Of a stretch of 64,000 bases of DNA, positions 56,127 to 64,000 are shown in pieces (positions within the stretch are counted from its first letter, which is position 1; each line of letters begins with the position of its first letter). The position numbers and the translations under genes are program-made. The notes below the pieces were generated by a model that searched no databases, was not told the origin of the DNA, and saw nothing but the letters and a program-made list of their open reading frames with translations. The stretch lies in contig NZ_SIZW01000043.1 of the NCBI RefSeq assembly GCF_009866805.1, positions 930,001-994,000 on the forward strand, given 5' to 3'. The DNA is from Schauerella aestuarii. Lineage in GTDB: Bacteria > Pseudomonadota > Gammaproteobacteria > Burkholderiales > Burkholderiaceae_B.

Positions 56127-57032
56127 ATGCTCTTGTCGCTCACTCCGTCGGCCGAGAACGCCGATTGCGCGTCCAATCAGCTCGGTCCCGTTGGTGCCCG
56201 GCGCGCCACGCGTTATGCCTCGGCGCTGGTTGCAGCGCTGGCTTTTGCCGCCGTCCCGCTCGCGGCCCAGGCCCAGGCCAAGACGCAGGCACCGGTCGCC
56301 GCGTCTACCGCCGGCTACAACCCCACCGTGGGGCAAAACGGCAAGGATGTGGTGTGGGTGCCGACCCCGCAGGTGCTGGTCGAGAAGATGCTCGATATCG
56401 CCAAGGTCACGCCCAAGGATTATCTGATCGACCTGGGGTCTGGCGATGGCCGCACCGTCATTACCGCTGCGAAGCGCGGGTTGACGGCCCAAGGCATCGA
56501 GTACAACCCTGAAATGGCTGAGCTCGCGCGCGCAAACGCCAGCAAGGAAAAAGTCAAGGATCGCGCCACCTTCAGCACGGCGGATCTGTTTGAGACGGAT
56601 CTGTCTAAGGCCGACGTGATTACGATGTTCCTGCTGCCGTCGATCAACGAAAAGCTGCGTCCCAAGATCCTCGATCTCAAGCCGGGCACGCGCATTGTCT
56701 CGAACTCTTTCCGTATGGGTGACTGGCAGCCCGATCAATCCGAAACCGTCACCGACGGCTGCACCAACTACTGCACAGCGCTCCTGTGGATCGTGCCGGC
56801 CAAGGTCGACGGCACTTGGCAAGTCGCCGGCCAGCCGCTGACGCTCACGCAAAACTTTCAAGTGCTGAGCGGCAAGTTGGGCGATACGGCGATTTCCGAT
56901 GCGCGCGTCAACGGCACGGAGATCATGTTTACGGTCAATGGCGTGCGCTATACCGGCACCGTCAACGGCAAGTCGATCAAGGGCAACAAAGCCGGTACGT
57001 CGACAGGCGCTTGGACTGCATCCCGCGCGTGA
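56127..57032 (+). CDS. Exported SAM-dependent methyltransferase, ATPSCKMT/FAM173-like
   Basis: The 301-residue protein has a class-I methyltransferase core: VWVPTPQVLVEKMLDIA, motif I LIDLGSGDGRTVITAA, GIEYNPEMAELARANA and MFLLPSINEKLRPKIL, then RIVSNSFRMGDWQPDQ. This order resembles the family of the ATP-synthase c-subunit lysine methyltransferase. It is preceded by an N-terminal segment (about 25-51, RRATRYASALVAALAFAAVP...AQAQA) that looks like a Sec signal peptide. It carries an extra C-terminal beta domain (about 225-301, repeated glycine-bounded strands). If truly exported, it would work outside the cytoplasm, where SAM is not expected. The substrate is unknown. Confidence 0.8.
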   Translation: MLLSLTPSAENADCASNQLGPVGARRATRYASALVAALAFAAVPLAAQAQAKTQAPVAASTAGYNPTVGQNGKDVVWVPTPQVLVEKMLDIAKVTPKDYLIDLGSGDGRTVITAAKRGLTAQGIEYNPEMAELARANASKEKVKDRATFSTADLFETDLSKADVITMFLLPSINEKLRPKILDLKPGTRIVSNSFRMGDWQPDQSETVTDGCTNYCTALLWIVPAKVDGTWQVAGQPLTLTQNFQVLSGKLGDTAISDARVNGTEIMFTVNGVRYTGTVNGKSIKGNKAGTSTGAWTASRA

Positions 57033-57150
57033 TCGCCAGCGCCGCGACGGCCCCGGTCGTCGTGGCGCCACACAGCACGGGCGCATCACCGAGTGGGCAT
57101 TGCAGTTCGTGCCGCATGCGGTTGCCGTGCCCGCCGGCGCGCCACAAAAA

Positions 57151-57184
57151 AAGCCCGCTGCCTCATGAGGCCGCGGGCTTCTTT
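57151..57184. terminator. Bidirectional terminator between the methyltransferase and valS
   Basis: AAGCCCGC (57151-57158) pairs with GCGGGCTT (57173-57180), enclosing the palindrome GCCTCATGAGGC (57160-57171). A run of A residues lies upstream and CTTTC downstream, so it can act for both convergent genes. Confidence 0.85.
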
Positions 57185-57231
57185 CATCGCCGTTCAGGAT
57201 TTTGGCCCTGACCGTGATTCACGCCAGGCAA

Positions 57232-60123
57232 TTACTTCAGGCGCGCGCGTTGTTCGCGCACTTGCGCGAGCGTGTCGTTGAACTGCGCCACGCGTGTGCG
57301 CTCCTGTTCCACGACGGCTGCCGGCGCGCGGGCCACGAAGCCCTCGTTGCCGAGCTTGGCTTGCGCACGGGCGATTTCACCTTCAATGCGGGCGATTTCC
57401 TTGTCCAGGCGTACCTGTTCGGCCGCGACGTCGATCTCCACGTGCAGCATCAGTCGCGTCGTGCCGACCACCTGTACCGGTGCGCCCACGTCCGGCAGGG
57501 TATCCGTGATGTCGACTTTTTCGAGCCGGGCCAACGTTGCCAGGTAAGGCGCATTGCGTTGCAGTTCTGCCGCGTCGCCTTGCGCAATCAGCGGCACCTT
57601 CAGCGAAGGCGCGAGGCTCATTTCGCTGCGCAAGGCGCGCACCGCATCGATCTGCGCCTTGAGCGTGGCCACGTCGGCTTCTGCAGCGGTATCGACCGCA
57701 GCGGGGTTGTGCTGGGGGAACGGCTGGACGCTGACGCTGGTTTCATCGCCTTCCGCGCGTTTGCCGGCAGCAACCGACACCTTCTGCCACAACGCTTCAG
57801 TGATGAACGGAATGACCGGATGGGCCAGACGCAGCACCGCTTCCAGAACGCGAATCAAGGTGCGGCGCGTGCCCAATTGCTGGGACGGCGTGCCCGTCTG
57901 GATCTGTACCTTCGCGAGTTCGACGTACCAGTCGCAATACTCGTCCCAGACGAAGCGATAAAGGGCATTTGCGACATTATCGAGGCGATAGTCGGCAAAT
58001 CCACGCGCAACATCGGCTTCGAGCGTCTGCAGCTGGCTGACGATCCAGCGATCCACAAACGACGTTTCGCCGACCTCATCGCCATGCAGGGCGTGGCCGT
58101 CGGTATTCATCAGCACGAAGCGAGTGGCGTTCCACAGCTTGTTGCAGAAGTTGCGATAGCCTTCGCAGCGCTTCAAATCGAAGTTGATGTTGCGGCCCAG
58201 CGTGGCGTAAGCCGACATCGTGAAGCGCAGCGCATCCGTGCCATACGCCGGGATGCCGTCCGGATACTGGCGACGCGTCGCCTTCTCGATGGCGCCCGCC
58301 TGCTTGGGATTCATGAGGCCGGTGGTGCGCTTGGCGATCAGCGTGTCCAGATCGACACCATCGATCAGGTCGACGGGGTCCAGCGTATTGCCCTTGGACT
58401 TGCTCATCTTCTGGCCGTCGGCGTCGCGGATCAGCCCGTGCACGTACACATGCTTGAACGGGATCTTGCCGGTCAGGTGCGTGCTCAACATCACCATCCG
58501 GGCGACCCAGAAGAAGATGATGTCAAAGCCCGTCACCAGCACGCTGGAAGGGAGATAACGCTGCATATCGGGCGTTTCATCCGGCCAGCCCATCGTCGTG
58601 AACGGCACCAGTCCGGACGAGAACCAGGTGTCGAGCACGTCGGGATCGCGTTTCAACTCGCCCGTGGCGCCGGCTGCCGCGGCTTGCGCGCGGGCGTCCT
58701 CTTCTGTGTGGGCGACGAAAATCTGACCGTCGTCCGAGTACCAGGCGGGAATTTGGTGGCCCCACCACAATTGACGCGAGATGCACCAGTCCTGAATGTT
58801 GTTGAGCCACTGGTTGTAGATCGTGGTCCAGTTTTCCGGGTAGAAGGTGACCTCGCCGTTGGCGACCACGTCCAGTGCGGCTTCGGTGATGCTCTTGCCC
58901 GGATGGTGCGTGCCTTCGGGCGCCGGCTTGCTCATGGCCACAAACCATTGGTCGGTGAGCATCGGTTCCAGCACGACGCCAGTGCGGTCACCGCGCGGCT
59001 GCATCATCTTGTGCGGCTCGACCTTGACGAGGAAGTGGTCTTCCTCGAGCGCGGCCACGACGGCCCGCCGGGCGTCCTCGCGCGACAAGCCTTGAAATTG
59101 CTTGGGGCCGTTCTCATTGATATGCGCATCGAGCGTGAAAATCACGATCAACGGCAGGTTGTGACGTTGCGCGCAGGCATAGTCGTTGAAATCGTGGGCG
59201 CCCGTGATCTTCACGCAACCCGTGCCGAATTCCGGATCGACGAAGTCGTCGGCAATGATGGGGATGGTGCGGTCGCACAGCGGCAACTCGACCTGCTTGC
59301 CCACCAGGTGCGCATATCGGGCGTCGTCGGGGTGCACGCAGAGCGCGCCGTCGGCCAGCATGGTTTCGGGTCGCGTCGTGGCGATCGTCATGCCCTTGAG
59401 AGTGACCGTTTCGCCTTCCTTGTCGACAATGGTTTGGGGGCCATCGACGAACGGATAGAGGATGTGCCACATGTGGCCGTCGGTTTCTTCCGAGCTCACT
59501 TCGAGGTCGGACACCGCGGTGAGCAGCTTCGGATCCCAGTTCACCAGGCGCTTGCCGCGGTAGATCAGGCCTTCGCGATACAGGCGGACGAACGTTTCCA
59601 CGACGCCGCGCGACATGCGCTCGTCCATCGTGAAGTACTCGCGCTTCCAGTCGATCGATGCGCCCAGGCGACGCACTTGTTGCGTGATCGCGTCACCCGA
59701 CTTGTGCTTCCATTCCCACACCTTTTCGACGAAGGCTTCGCGGCCGAGGTCGTGGCGCGACACTTTCTGCGCATCGAGCTGGCGCTCGACGACGATCTGG
59801 GTGGCGATGCCGGCGTGATCCGTACCTGGCACGAAGAGCGTGTCGAAGCCCCGCATGCGGTGGTAGCGGGTGAGGGCGTCCATGATCGTCTGGTTGAACG
59901 CGTGGCCCATGTGCAACGTGCCGGTGACGTTGGGCGGCGGCAACTGGATCACGAACGTGGGCGCGGTCGCGCTCTGGTCTGCAGCGCCGGGTTGGGCGAC
60001 GTGCTGGCCAGCCTGGAAGTAGCCGCGCTGTTCCCAGGTGCTGTACCAATGGGCTTCGATCTCGGCGGGTTCGAAACTTTTGGACAGTTCCTGGGACAAA
60101 AGGGTCGGGGCGGGTGCGTTCAT
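57232..60123 (-). CDS. valS: Valyl-tRNA synthetase
   Basis: ValS charges tRNA-Val and edits threonine. The 963-residue protein has the class-I HIGH motif as HMGH in [18 protein letters not shown], a CP1 editing domain, the KMSKS motif in [12 protein letters not shown], the anticodon-binding helical domain and a C-terminal coiled coil (about 895-963, rich in Glu/Arg/Ala). It is complete, and the start [19 protein letters not shown] fits the family. It is divergent from ndk. Confidence 0.97.
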   Translation of the reverse strand: MNAPAPTLLSQELSKSFEPAEIEAHWYSTWEQRGYFQAGQHVAQPGAADQSATAPTFVIQLPPPNVTGTLHMGHAFNQTIMDALTRYHRMRGFDTLFVPGTDHAGIATQIVVERQLDAQKVSRHDLGREAFVEKVWEWKHKSGDAITQQVRRLGASIDWKREYFTMDERMSRGVVETFVRLYREGLIYRGKRLVNWDPKLLTAVSDLEVSSEETDGHMWHILYPFVDGPQTIVDKEGETVTLKGMTIATTRPETMLADGALCVHPDDARYAHLVGKQVELPLCDRTIPIIADDFVDPEFGTGCVKITGAHDFNDYACAQRHNLPLIVIFTLDAHINENGPKQFQGLSREDARRAVVAALEEDHFLVKVEPHKMMQPRGDRTGVVLEPMLTDQWFVAMSKPAPEGTHHPGKSITEAALDVVANGEVTFYPENWTTIYNQWLNNIQDWCISRQLWWGHQIPAWYSDDGQIFVAHTEEDARAQAAAAGATGELKRDPDVLDTWFSSGLVPFTTMGWPDETPDMQRYLPSSVLVTGFDIIFFWVARMVMLSTHLTGKIPFKHVYVHGLIRDADGQKMSKSKGNTLDPVDLIDGVDLDTLIAKRTTGLMNPKQAGAIEKATRRQYPDGIPAYGTDALRFTMSAYATLGRNINFDLKRCEGYRNFCNKLWNATRFVLMNTDGHALHGDEVGETSFVDRWIVSQLQTLEADVARGFADYRLDNVANALYRFVWDEYCDWYVELAKVQIQTGTPSQQLGTRRTLIRVLEAVLRLAHPVIPFITEALWQKVSVAAGKRAEGDETSVSVQPFPQHNPAAVDTAAEADVATLKAQIDAVRALRSEMSLAPSLKVPLIAQGDAAELQRNAPYLATLARLEKVDITDTLPDVGAPVQVVGTTRLMLHVEIDVAAEQVRLDKEIARIEGEIARAQAKLGNEGFVARAPAAVVEQERTRVAQFNDTLAQVREQRARLK

Positions 60124-60206
60124 CAGTGTTCCTGCGGGCGGGCGATCGGCCTGAATTTCGGCCTGGGTAAACCCGTAATTCTATGATGGAGCAGGTCATG
60201 TTGACA

Positions 60207-60215
60207 TGCTAGAAT
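60207..60215 (+). promoter_or_regulatory. Extended -10 promoter candidate for ndk
   Basis: TGCTAGAAT at 60207-60215 is an extended -10 element (TGN plus TAGAAT). It lies about 114 bp before the ndk ATG in the valS-ndk spacer. No matching -35 hexamer is evident, as allowed for extended -10 promoters. Confidence 0.35.
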
Positions 60216-60328
60216 GCCGGGTTACTGTAAACCTTTTAGAAGTCCCTGTTTTTATTGGACAATTCTGATCGGTTGGTGGCGGACACGCCGCCCGATTTCT
60301 CACCCCAGACTGTATTTGCGGAGTTTTC

Positions 60329-60754
60329 ATGTCCATCGAACGTACCCTCTCGATCATCAAGCCCGATGCCGTGGCCAAGAACGTTGTCGGTCAAATCGTC
60401 GCTCGTTTCGAGCAGGCCGGCCTCAAAGTCATCGCCGCACGCATGTTGCAACTGTCGCGTGCCGATGCCGAGCGTTTCTACGCCGTTCACAGCGCGCGCC
60501 CCTTCTTCAAGGATCTGGTCGACTTCATGATCTCGGGTCCGGTGTTCGTGCAAGCGCTGGAAGGCGAAGGCGCCATCCTTAAAAACCGTGACCTGATGGG
60601 CGCAACCGATCCCAAGAAAGCTGAAAAAGGCACGATTCGCGCCGATTTCGCCGACAGCATCGACGCCAACGCCGTTCACGGTTCGGACGCTGCCGAAACC
60701 GCCGCCGTGGAAATCGCCTTCTTTTTCCCCGAAATCAATATCCACAGCCGTTAA
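60329..60754 (+). CDS. ndk: Nucleoside diphosphate kinase
   Basis: Ndk transfers the terminal phosphate between nucleoside triphosphates and diphosphates through a phosphohistidine. The 141-residue protein has the family's [15 protein letters not shown] opening and the active-site histidine in [17 protein letters not shown] ribosome site precedes the ATG. rlmN follows 45 bp after its stop in the usual order. Confidence 0.97.
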   Translation: MSIERTLSIIKPDAVAKNVVGQIVARFEQAGLKVIAARMLQLSRADAERFYAVHSARPFFKDLVDFMISGPVFVQALEGEGAILKNRDLMGATDPKKAEKGTIRADFADSIDANAVHGSDAAETAAVEIAFFFPEINIHSR

Positions 60755-60799
60755 TTGGCTAGACTGATTCGTCAGTCTTCCAATCGGTTCAAGTACGAC

Positions 60800-61966
60800 A
60801 TGGACAACCTCGAACGCGTCAATCTGTTGGGCATGGATGCCACCGCACTGGCCGACCTCGTCGTCCAGTGGGGCGGCAAGCCGTTTCGCGCCCGTCAGTT
60901 GCAGCGCTGGATTCACCAGCGCGGCGCCGACGCCTTCGAGGATATGTCCGATCTGGCCCGTGGCTTTCGCGAGCAACTGACGCAGCATTGCGTCGTGCAA
61001 GCGCCCACGGTGTCCACCGTTCAGCACGCCACCGACGGCTGCCGCAAGTGGCTGTTCGACGTGGGTGCAGGCAATGCGGTCGAAACGGTGTTCATTCCCG
61101 AAGACGACCGCGGCACGCTGTGTATTTCAAGTCAGGCCGGGTGCACCGTCGGTTGCCCGTTCTGCTCCACTGGTTATCAAGGATTCAGCCGCAACCTCAC
61201 CGCCAGCGAGATCATCGGTCAGCTGTGGTGGGCACGGCGCGAGATCGAGCGCGACATCGGTAGCGCCCGTCTGGCAGGGTCGGAGGGCAAGGTCGAATCT
61301 ACGGCCGATCCGCGCGTGATCAGCAATGTGGTGATGATGGGCATGGGCGAGCCGTTGCTCAACTATGTGCCTGTCGTAACCGCGCTCAAGCTGATGCTGG
61401 ACGACAACGCATATGGCTTGTCGCGCCGCCGGGTCACGGTGTCCACATCGGGTGTCGTGCCCATGATGGATCGGCTGTCGCAAGACTGTCCGGTAGCCTT
61501 GGCCGTATCGCTGCACGCGCCCAACGACGCCTTGCGCGACCGGCTGGTGCCGCTCAACAAGAAGTATCCGCTCAAAGAATTGATTGCCGCGTGCAATCGC
61601 TATCTCGAGTTCGCCCCGCGCGACTTCATCACCTTCGAGTATGTGATGCTCGACGGCATCAACGATAGCGATGCGCATGCGCGCGAACTGATCGAGATTG
61701 CGCGCCAGGTGCGCTGCAAGCTCAACCTGATTCCGTTCAACCCCTTTCCCCAGTCCGGACTGACCCGCTCGCCGATGGCGCGGGTGCGCACGTTTGCGCA
61801 GCGGCTGATGGATGCGGGGGTCATCACAACGGTGCGCAAGACCCGCGGCGAAGATATCGACGCCGCCTGTGGTCAGCTCGCCGGCGAAGTACGCGACCGC
61901 ACGCGGATCGCCGAACGCATGGCAACGCAACGCCTTTCCATTCCCATCAAGCAGGTGGCGGCATGA
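60800..61966 (+). CDS. rlmN: Dual-specificity 23S rRNA/tRNA adenine-C2 methyltransferase RlmN
   Basis: RlmN is a radical-SAM enzyme that methylates A2503 of 23S rRNA and A37 of some tRNAs. The 388-residue protein has the cluster motif CTVGCPFC, preceded by TLCISSQAG. The other landmarks are [27 protein letters not shown] and the C-terminal catalytic cysteine in DAACGQLAG. The ATG at 60800 is chosen; a TTG at 60755 would overlap the ndk stop. It overlaps the next gene by 4 bp. Confidence 0.95.
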   Translation: MDNLERVNLLGMDATALADLVVQWGGKPFRARQLQRWIHQRGADAFEDMSDLARGFREQLTQHCVVQAPTVSTVQHATDGCRKWLFDVGAGNAVETVFIPEDDRGTLCISSQAGCTVGCPFCSTGYQGFSRNLTASEIIGQLWWARREIERDIGSARLAGSEGKVESTADPRVISNVVMMGMGEPLLNYVPVVTALKLMLDDNAYGLSRRRVTVSTSGVVPMMDRLSQDCPVALAVSLHAPNDALRDRLVPLNKKYPLKELIAACNRYLEFAPRDFITFEYVMLDGINDSDAHARELIEIARQVRCKLNLIPFNPFPQSGLTRSPMARVRTFAQRLMDAGVITTVRKTRGEDIDAACGQLAGEVRDRTRIAERMATQRLSIPIKQVAA

Positions 61967-62469
61967 GTATTCCGGTTTCAGATTCCGCTTCCGCAACGCT
62001 CGACCCCGCTGGCGGGGCCGGTGTGCCCACGACGCTCGGCGGTTCGCTGCGCGCGCTGCGTCAAACGCGCGGTTGGTCGTTGGAAGAAGTGTCCAGTCGA
62101 ATCAAGTTCGCGCCGCGTCAGATCGACGCGCTCGAAAATGAGCGCTGGGACGAATTGCCCACGGGCGTGTCGCTGCGGGGTCTGGCCCGCAACTACGCGC
62201 GCCTGCTCGGCGCTGACGATGCCGCGATTGTGGCATCGCTTGCTGCGCGCACCGGCGAGTCGCGCGGTCTCGTCAATGACGCGCCCCGCACGCCGCTCCA
62301 AGGTCGTGCGGCCATGCCGGCTGAAGAAGAAACCGGTTCCGGCATGCCCTGGGGCTGGCTGTTTATTTTGCTCGTCGTGGTGCTGGCAGGTGTGGCCTAT
62401 GCTTTCTGGCAGGGCTGGTTGCCCGCCGAATGGTTGCCTGCCGGCTGGATACCCCGGAATACCCCCTGA
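61963..62469 (+). CDS. Short RodZ-like helix-turn-helix membrane protein
   Basis: The 168-residue protein has an N-terminal helix-turn-helix of the RodZ type (about 25-95: [53 protein letters not shown]). It has a linker and one transmembrane helix (about 129-148). It then stops about 20 residues later, with no periplasmic RodZ C-terminal domain. RodZ links MreB filaments to the wall machinery in rod-shaped cells. Its place between rlmN and ispG is the usual location of rodZ in related bacteria, so it is either a naturally short form or a truncated one. It abuts ispG directly. Confidence 0.85.
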   Translation: MSIPVSDSASATLDPAGGAGVPTTLGGSLRALRQTRGWSLEEVSSRIKFAPRQIDALENERWDELPTGVSLRGLARNYARLLGADDAAIVASLAARTGESRGLVNDAPRTPLQGRAAMPAEEETGSGMPWGWLFILLVVVLAGVAYAFWQGWLPAEWLPAGWIPRNTP

Positions 62470-63774
62470 ATGAACGAACCGACTTCGATTGATCTGTCGT
62501 CGACGCTGAGCGACGCCGAACCGCCCCTCGTGGGTGCTGCAGGCCGTCGCGCCACCCGCGCCGTTGCGGTGTCGTGGGGCGATCGCAAGGTGTCGATCGG
62601 CGGTGGCGCGCCCGTGGTGGTGCAGTCGATGACCAATACCGACACGGCCGATGCGATTGCAACCGCCATCCAGGTCAAGGAGCTGGCGCAAGCCGGTTCC
62701 GAAATGGTTCGGATCACGGTCAACACGCCTGAAGCCGCCCGAGAAGTGATCGCCATCCGCGAGCAGCTCGACCGGATGGGCGTCAACACGCCGCTGGTCG
62801 GCGATTTTCACTACAACGGCCACAAGCTGCTCACCCAGTTTCCCGATTGCGCGCAGGCACTGTCGAAGTACCGCATCAATCCGGGCAACATGGGCGGCGG
62901 CAAGAAGCGCGACGATAATTTCGCCCAGATGATCGAAGTGGCGTGCCGGCATCAGAAGCCCGTGCGCATCGGCGTCAACTGGGGCAGCCTCGACCATGAG
63001 TTGATGGCCCGCAAGATGGATGAAAACAGCCGCCGCGCGCAGCCTTGGGAAGCGCAGGCGGTGATGCGCGATGCGCTGGTCGTGTCTGCGATCAGCAACG
63101 CGCAGCGGGCTGAGTTGCTGGGGTTGCCGGGCGACGCCATCATTCTGTCGTGCAAGGTGAGTCACGTTCAGGACCTGATCGCGGTTTATCGTGATTTGTC
63201 CTCGCGTTGCGACTATCCCCTGCATCTCGGTCTGACCGAAGCCGGCATGGGCAGCAAGGGTATCGTGGCATCGACGGCGGCGCTGTCGGTGCTGTTGCAG
63301 CAAGGCATTGGCGACACGATCCGTATCTCGCTCACTCCCGAGCCGGGCGGTGACCGCACACGTGAAGTGGTGGTGGCGCAGGAAATTCTGCAAACCATGG
63401 GTTTGCGCGCGTTTACGCCGATGGTGGTGGCCTGCCCGGGTTGCGGGCGCACCAGCAGCACGTTCTTCCAGGAATTGGCCGATAGCATCCAGTCCTATCT
63501 GCGCCGTCAAATGCTGGTCTGGCGCACGCAATATCCTGGCGTCGAGTCGATGAACGTGGCCGTCATGGGCTGTGTCGTCAACGGACCGGGCGAAAGCCGG
63601 CATGCCGACATCGGCATCAGCCTGCCGGGCACCGGCGAGGTGCCATCCGCACCGGTTTTCGTCGACGGCGAACGCACGGTCACGCTCAAAGGCGATCGCA
63701 TCGCCGAAGAGTTTCAGACCATCGTCGAAAACTACGTCGTGCGCCGTTACGGCGGCCAGCACGCGCAACACTAA
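62470..63774 (+). CDS. ispG: 4-hydroxy-3-methylbut-2-en-1-yl diphosphate synthase (flavodoxin/ferredoxin)
   Basis: IspG makes HMBPP, the penultimate step of the non-mevalonate isoprenoid pathway. The 434-residue protein has the N-terminal TIM-barrel ([32 protein letters not shown]) and the C-terminal 4Fe-4S domain with cysteines in [11 protein letters not shown] and [19 protein letters not shown]. It starts directly after the RodZ-like stop and is followed by hisS, as in related genomes. Confidence 0.97.
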   Translation: MNEPTSIDLSSTLSDAEPPLVGAAGRRATRAVAVSWGDRKVSIGGGAPVVVQSMTNTDTADAIATAIQVKELAQAGSEMVRITVNTPEAAREVIAIREQLDRMGVNTPLVGDFHYNGHKLLTQFPDCAQALSKYRINPGNMGGGKKRDDNFAQMIEVACRHQKPVRIGVNWGSLDHELMARKMDENSRRAQPWEAQAVMRDALVVSAISNAQRAELLGLPGDAIILSCKVSHVQDLIAVYRDLSSRCDYPLHLGLTEAGMGSKGIVASTAALSVLLQQGIGDTIRISLTPEPGGDRTREVVVAQEILQTMGLRAFTPMVVACPGCGRTSSTFFQELADSIQSYLRRQMLVWRTQYPGVESMNVAVMGCVVNGPGESRHADIGISLPGTGEVPSAPVFVDGERTVTLKGDRIAEEFQTIVENYVVRRYGGQHAQH

Positions 63775-63822
63775 GCAGAGGGACATTGCCGTAACGGGGT
63801 GCGTAGCGCATCGTCCGACGGC

Positions 63823-64000
63823 ATGATGGACATGACGCAAGCGTTTCAAAAAGTCTCGGCCCTGCGTGGCATGAACGACGCGTTGCCCGGAGTGGGCGCG
63901 CGCTGGGAGCAACTCGAAGCCATCGTGCGCGATTGGCTCGCCGGTTACGGCTATCGCAATCTGCGCACGCCGGTACTCGAATACACGCGATTGTTTACGC
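63823..64000 (+). CDS. hisS: Histidyl-tRNA synthetase, N-terminal fragment (runs off the window)
   Basis: The frame is open from the ATG at 63823 to the end of the window (59 codons). The start region KVSALRGMNDALPGVGARWEQLEAIVRDWLAGYGY followed by LRTPVLEYTRLF is the first motif of class-II HisRS. ATGs at 63826 and 63832 are alternative starts. The gene continues beyond 64000. Confidence 0.9.
   Translation, partial: MMDMTQAFQKVSALRGMNDALPGVGARWEQLEAIVRDWLAGYGYRNLRTPVLEYTRLFT

Noticed and set aside
57202-60186. 994-codon open frame on the plus strand opposite valS
   Set aside because: It mirrors valS in the antisense frame; the translation is Arg/His/Gln/Val-rich with no family resemblance. 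Such shadows are expected in GC-rich genes with strong third-position bias.
1-64000. CRISPR arrays, tRNA or rRNA genes, insertion sequences, prophage, attachment sites
   Set aside because: No regularly spaced identical repeats, no cloverleaf-like segments noticed, and no transposase, integrase or phage structural motifs in any plausible reading frame. A dedicated tRNA scan was not possible.

Overview
The window is a contiguous piece of chromosome from a GC-rich betaproteobacterium, most likely Burkholderiales and probably an Alcaligenaceae/Bordetella-Achromobacter relative. This rests on recognisable protein families and gene order (ndk-rlmN-rodZ-like-ispG-hisS, trxA-rho, rpsP-rimM-trmD, FNR with an N-terminal cysteine cluster, long-form QueF). 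No database comparison was possible. Both window edges cut genes: an MFS transporter at the left and hisS at the right. No rRNA, tRNA, CRISPR array, insertion sequence or phage gene was recognised.

Layout. 1-1193: tail of an MFS transporter and a small single-membrane-segment protein. 1318-8478: a six-gene minus-strand operon (solute-binding protein, two permeases, ATPase, Gfo/Idh/MocA oxidoreductase, GntR/FCD regulator) with a divergent TIM-barrel amidohydrolase; together an uncharacterised uptake and catabolic locus. 8491-14707: queF, aceA (isocitrate lyase, preceded by three perfect palindromes), fnr and clpB. 14869-17765: a tandem-GNAT acetyltransferase facing a MocR regulator across three 24-bp direct repeats; the 3' end of the MocR gene runs into an 18-bp minisatellite. 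17944-31584: queH, glnE, yhdP, rho, trxA, parE, parC. 31992-35959: an ectoine/hydroxyectoine operon (marR-ectABCD) behind a near-consensus sigma-70 promoter. 36223-40991: a YcbX-like MOSC protein, a 2Fe-2S/flavin reductase, D-amino-acid dehydrogenase and an orphan UgpB-type binding protein.

41126-50567 is the main accessory block: a type IVb (R64 thin-pilus-like) cluster, pilL-pilN-pilO-pilP-pilQ-pilR-pilS-pilV. It has tightly overlapping genes, two lipoproteins (TcpQ-like and secretin), an assembly ATPase, an inner-membrane platform protein, a major prepilin and a PilV-like minor pilin. The minor pilin carries 13 consecutive hexapeptides fitting a left-handed beta-helix and a cysteine-containing tip. 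The operon begins inside a terminator-like hairpin that contains the probable start codon of its first gene. No prepilin peptidase, retraction ATPase, lytic transglycosylase or shufflon recombinase lies in the cluster.

50658-64000 is housekeeping: alaS, tusA-like, rpsP-rimM-trmD (rplS is not in its usual place), a stand-alone receiver protein, an exported SAM-dependent methyltransferase resembling the ATPSCKMT/FAM173 family, valS, ndk, rlmN, a short RodZ-like protein, ispG and the start of hisS.
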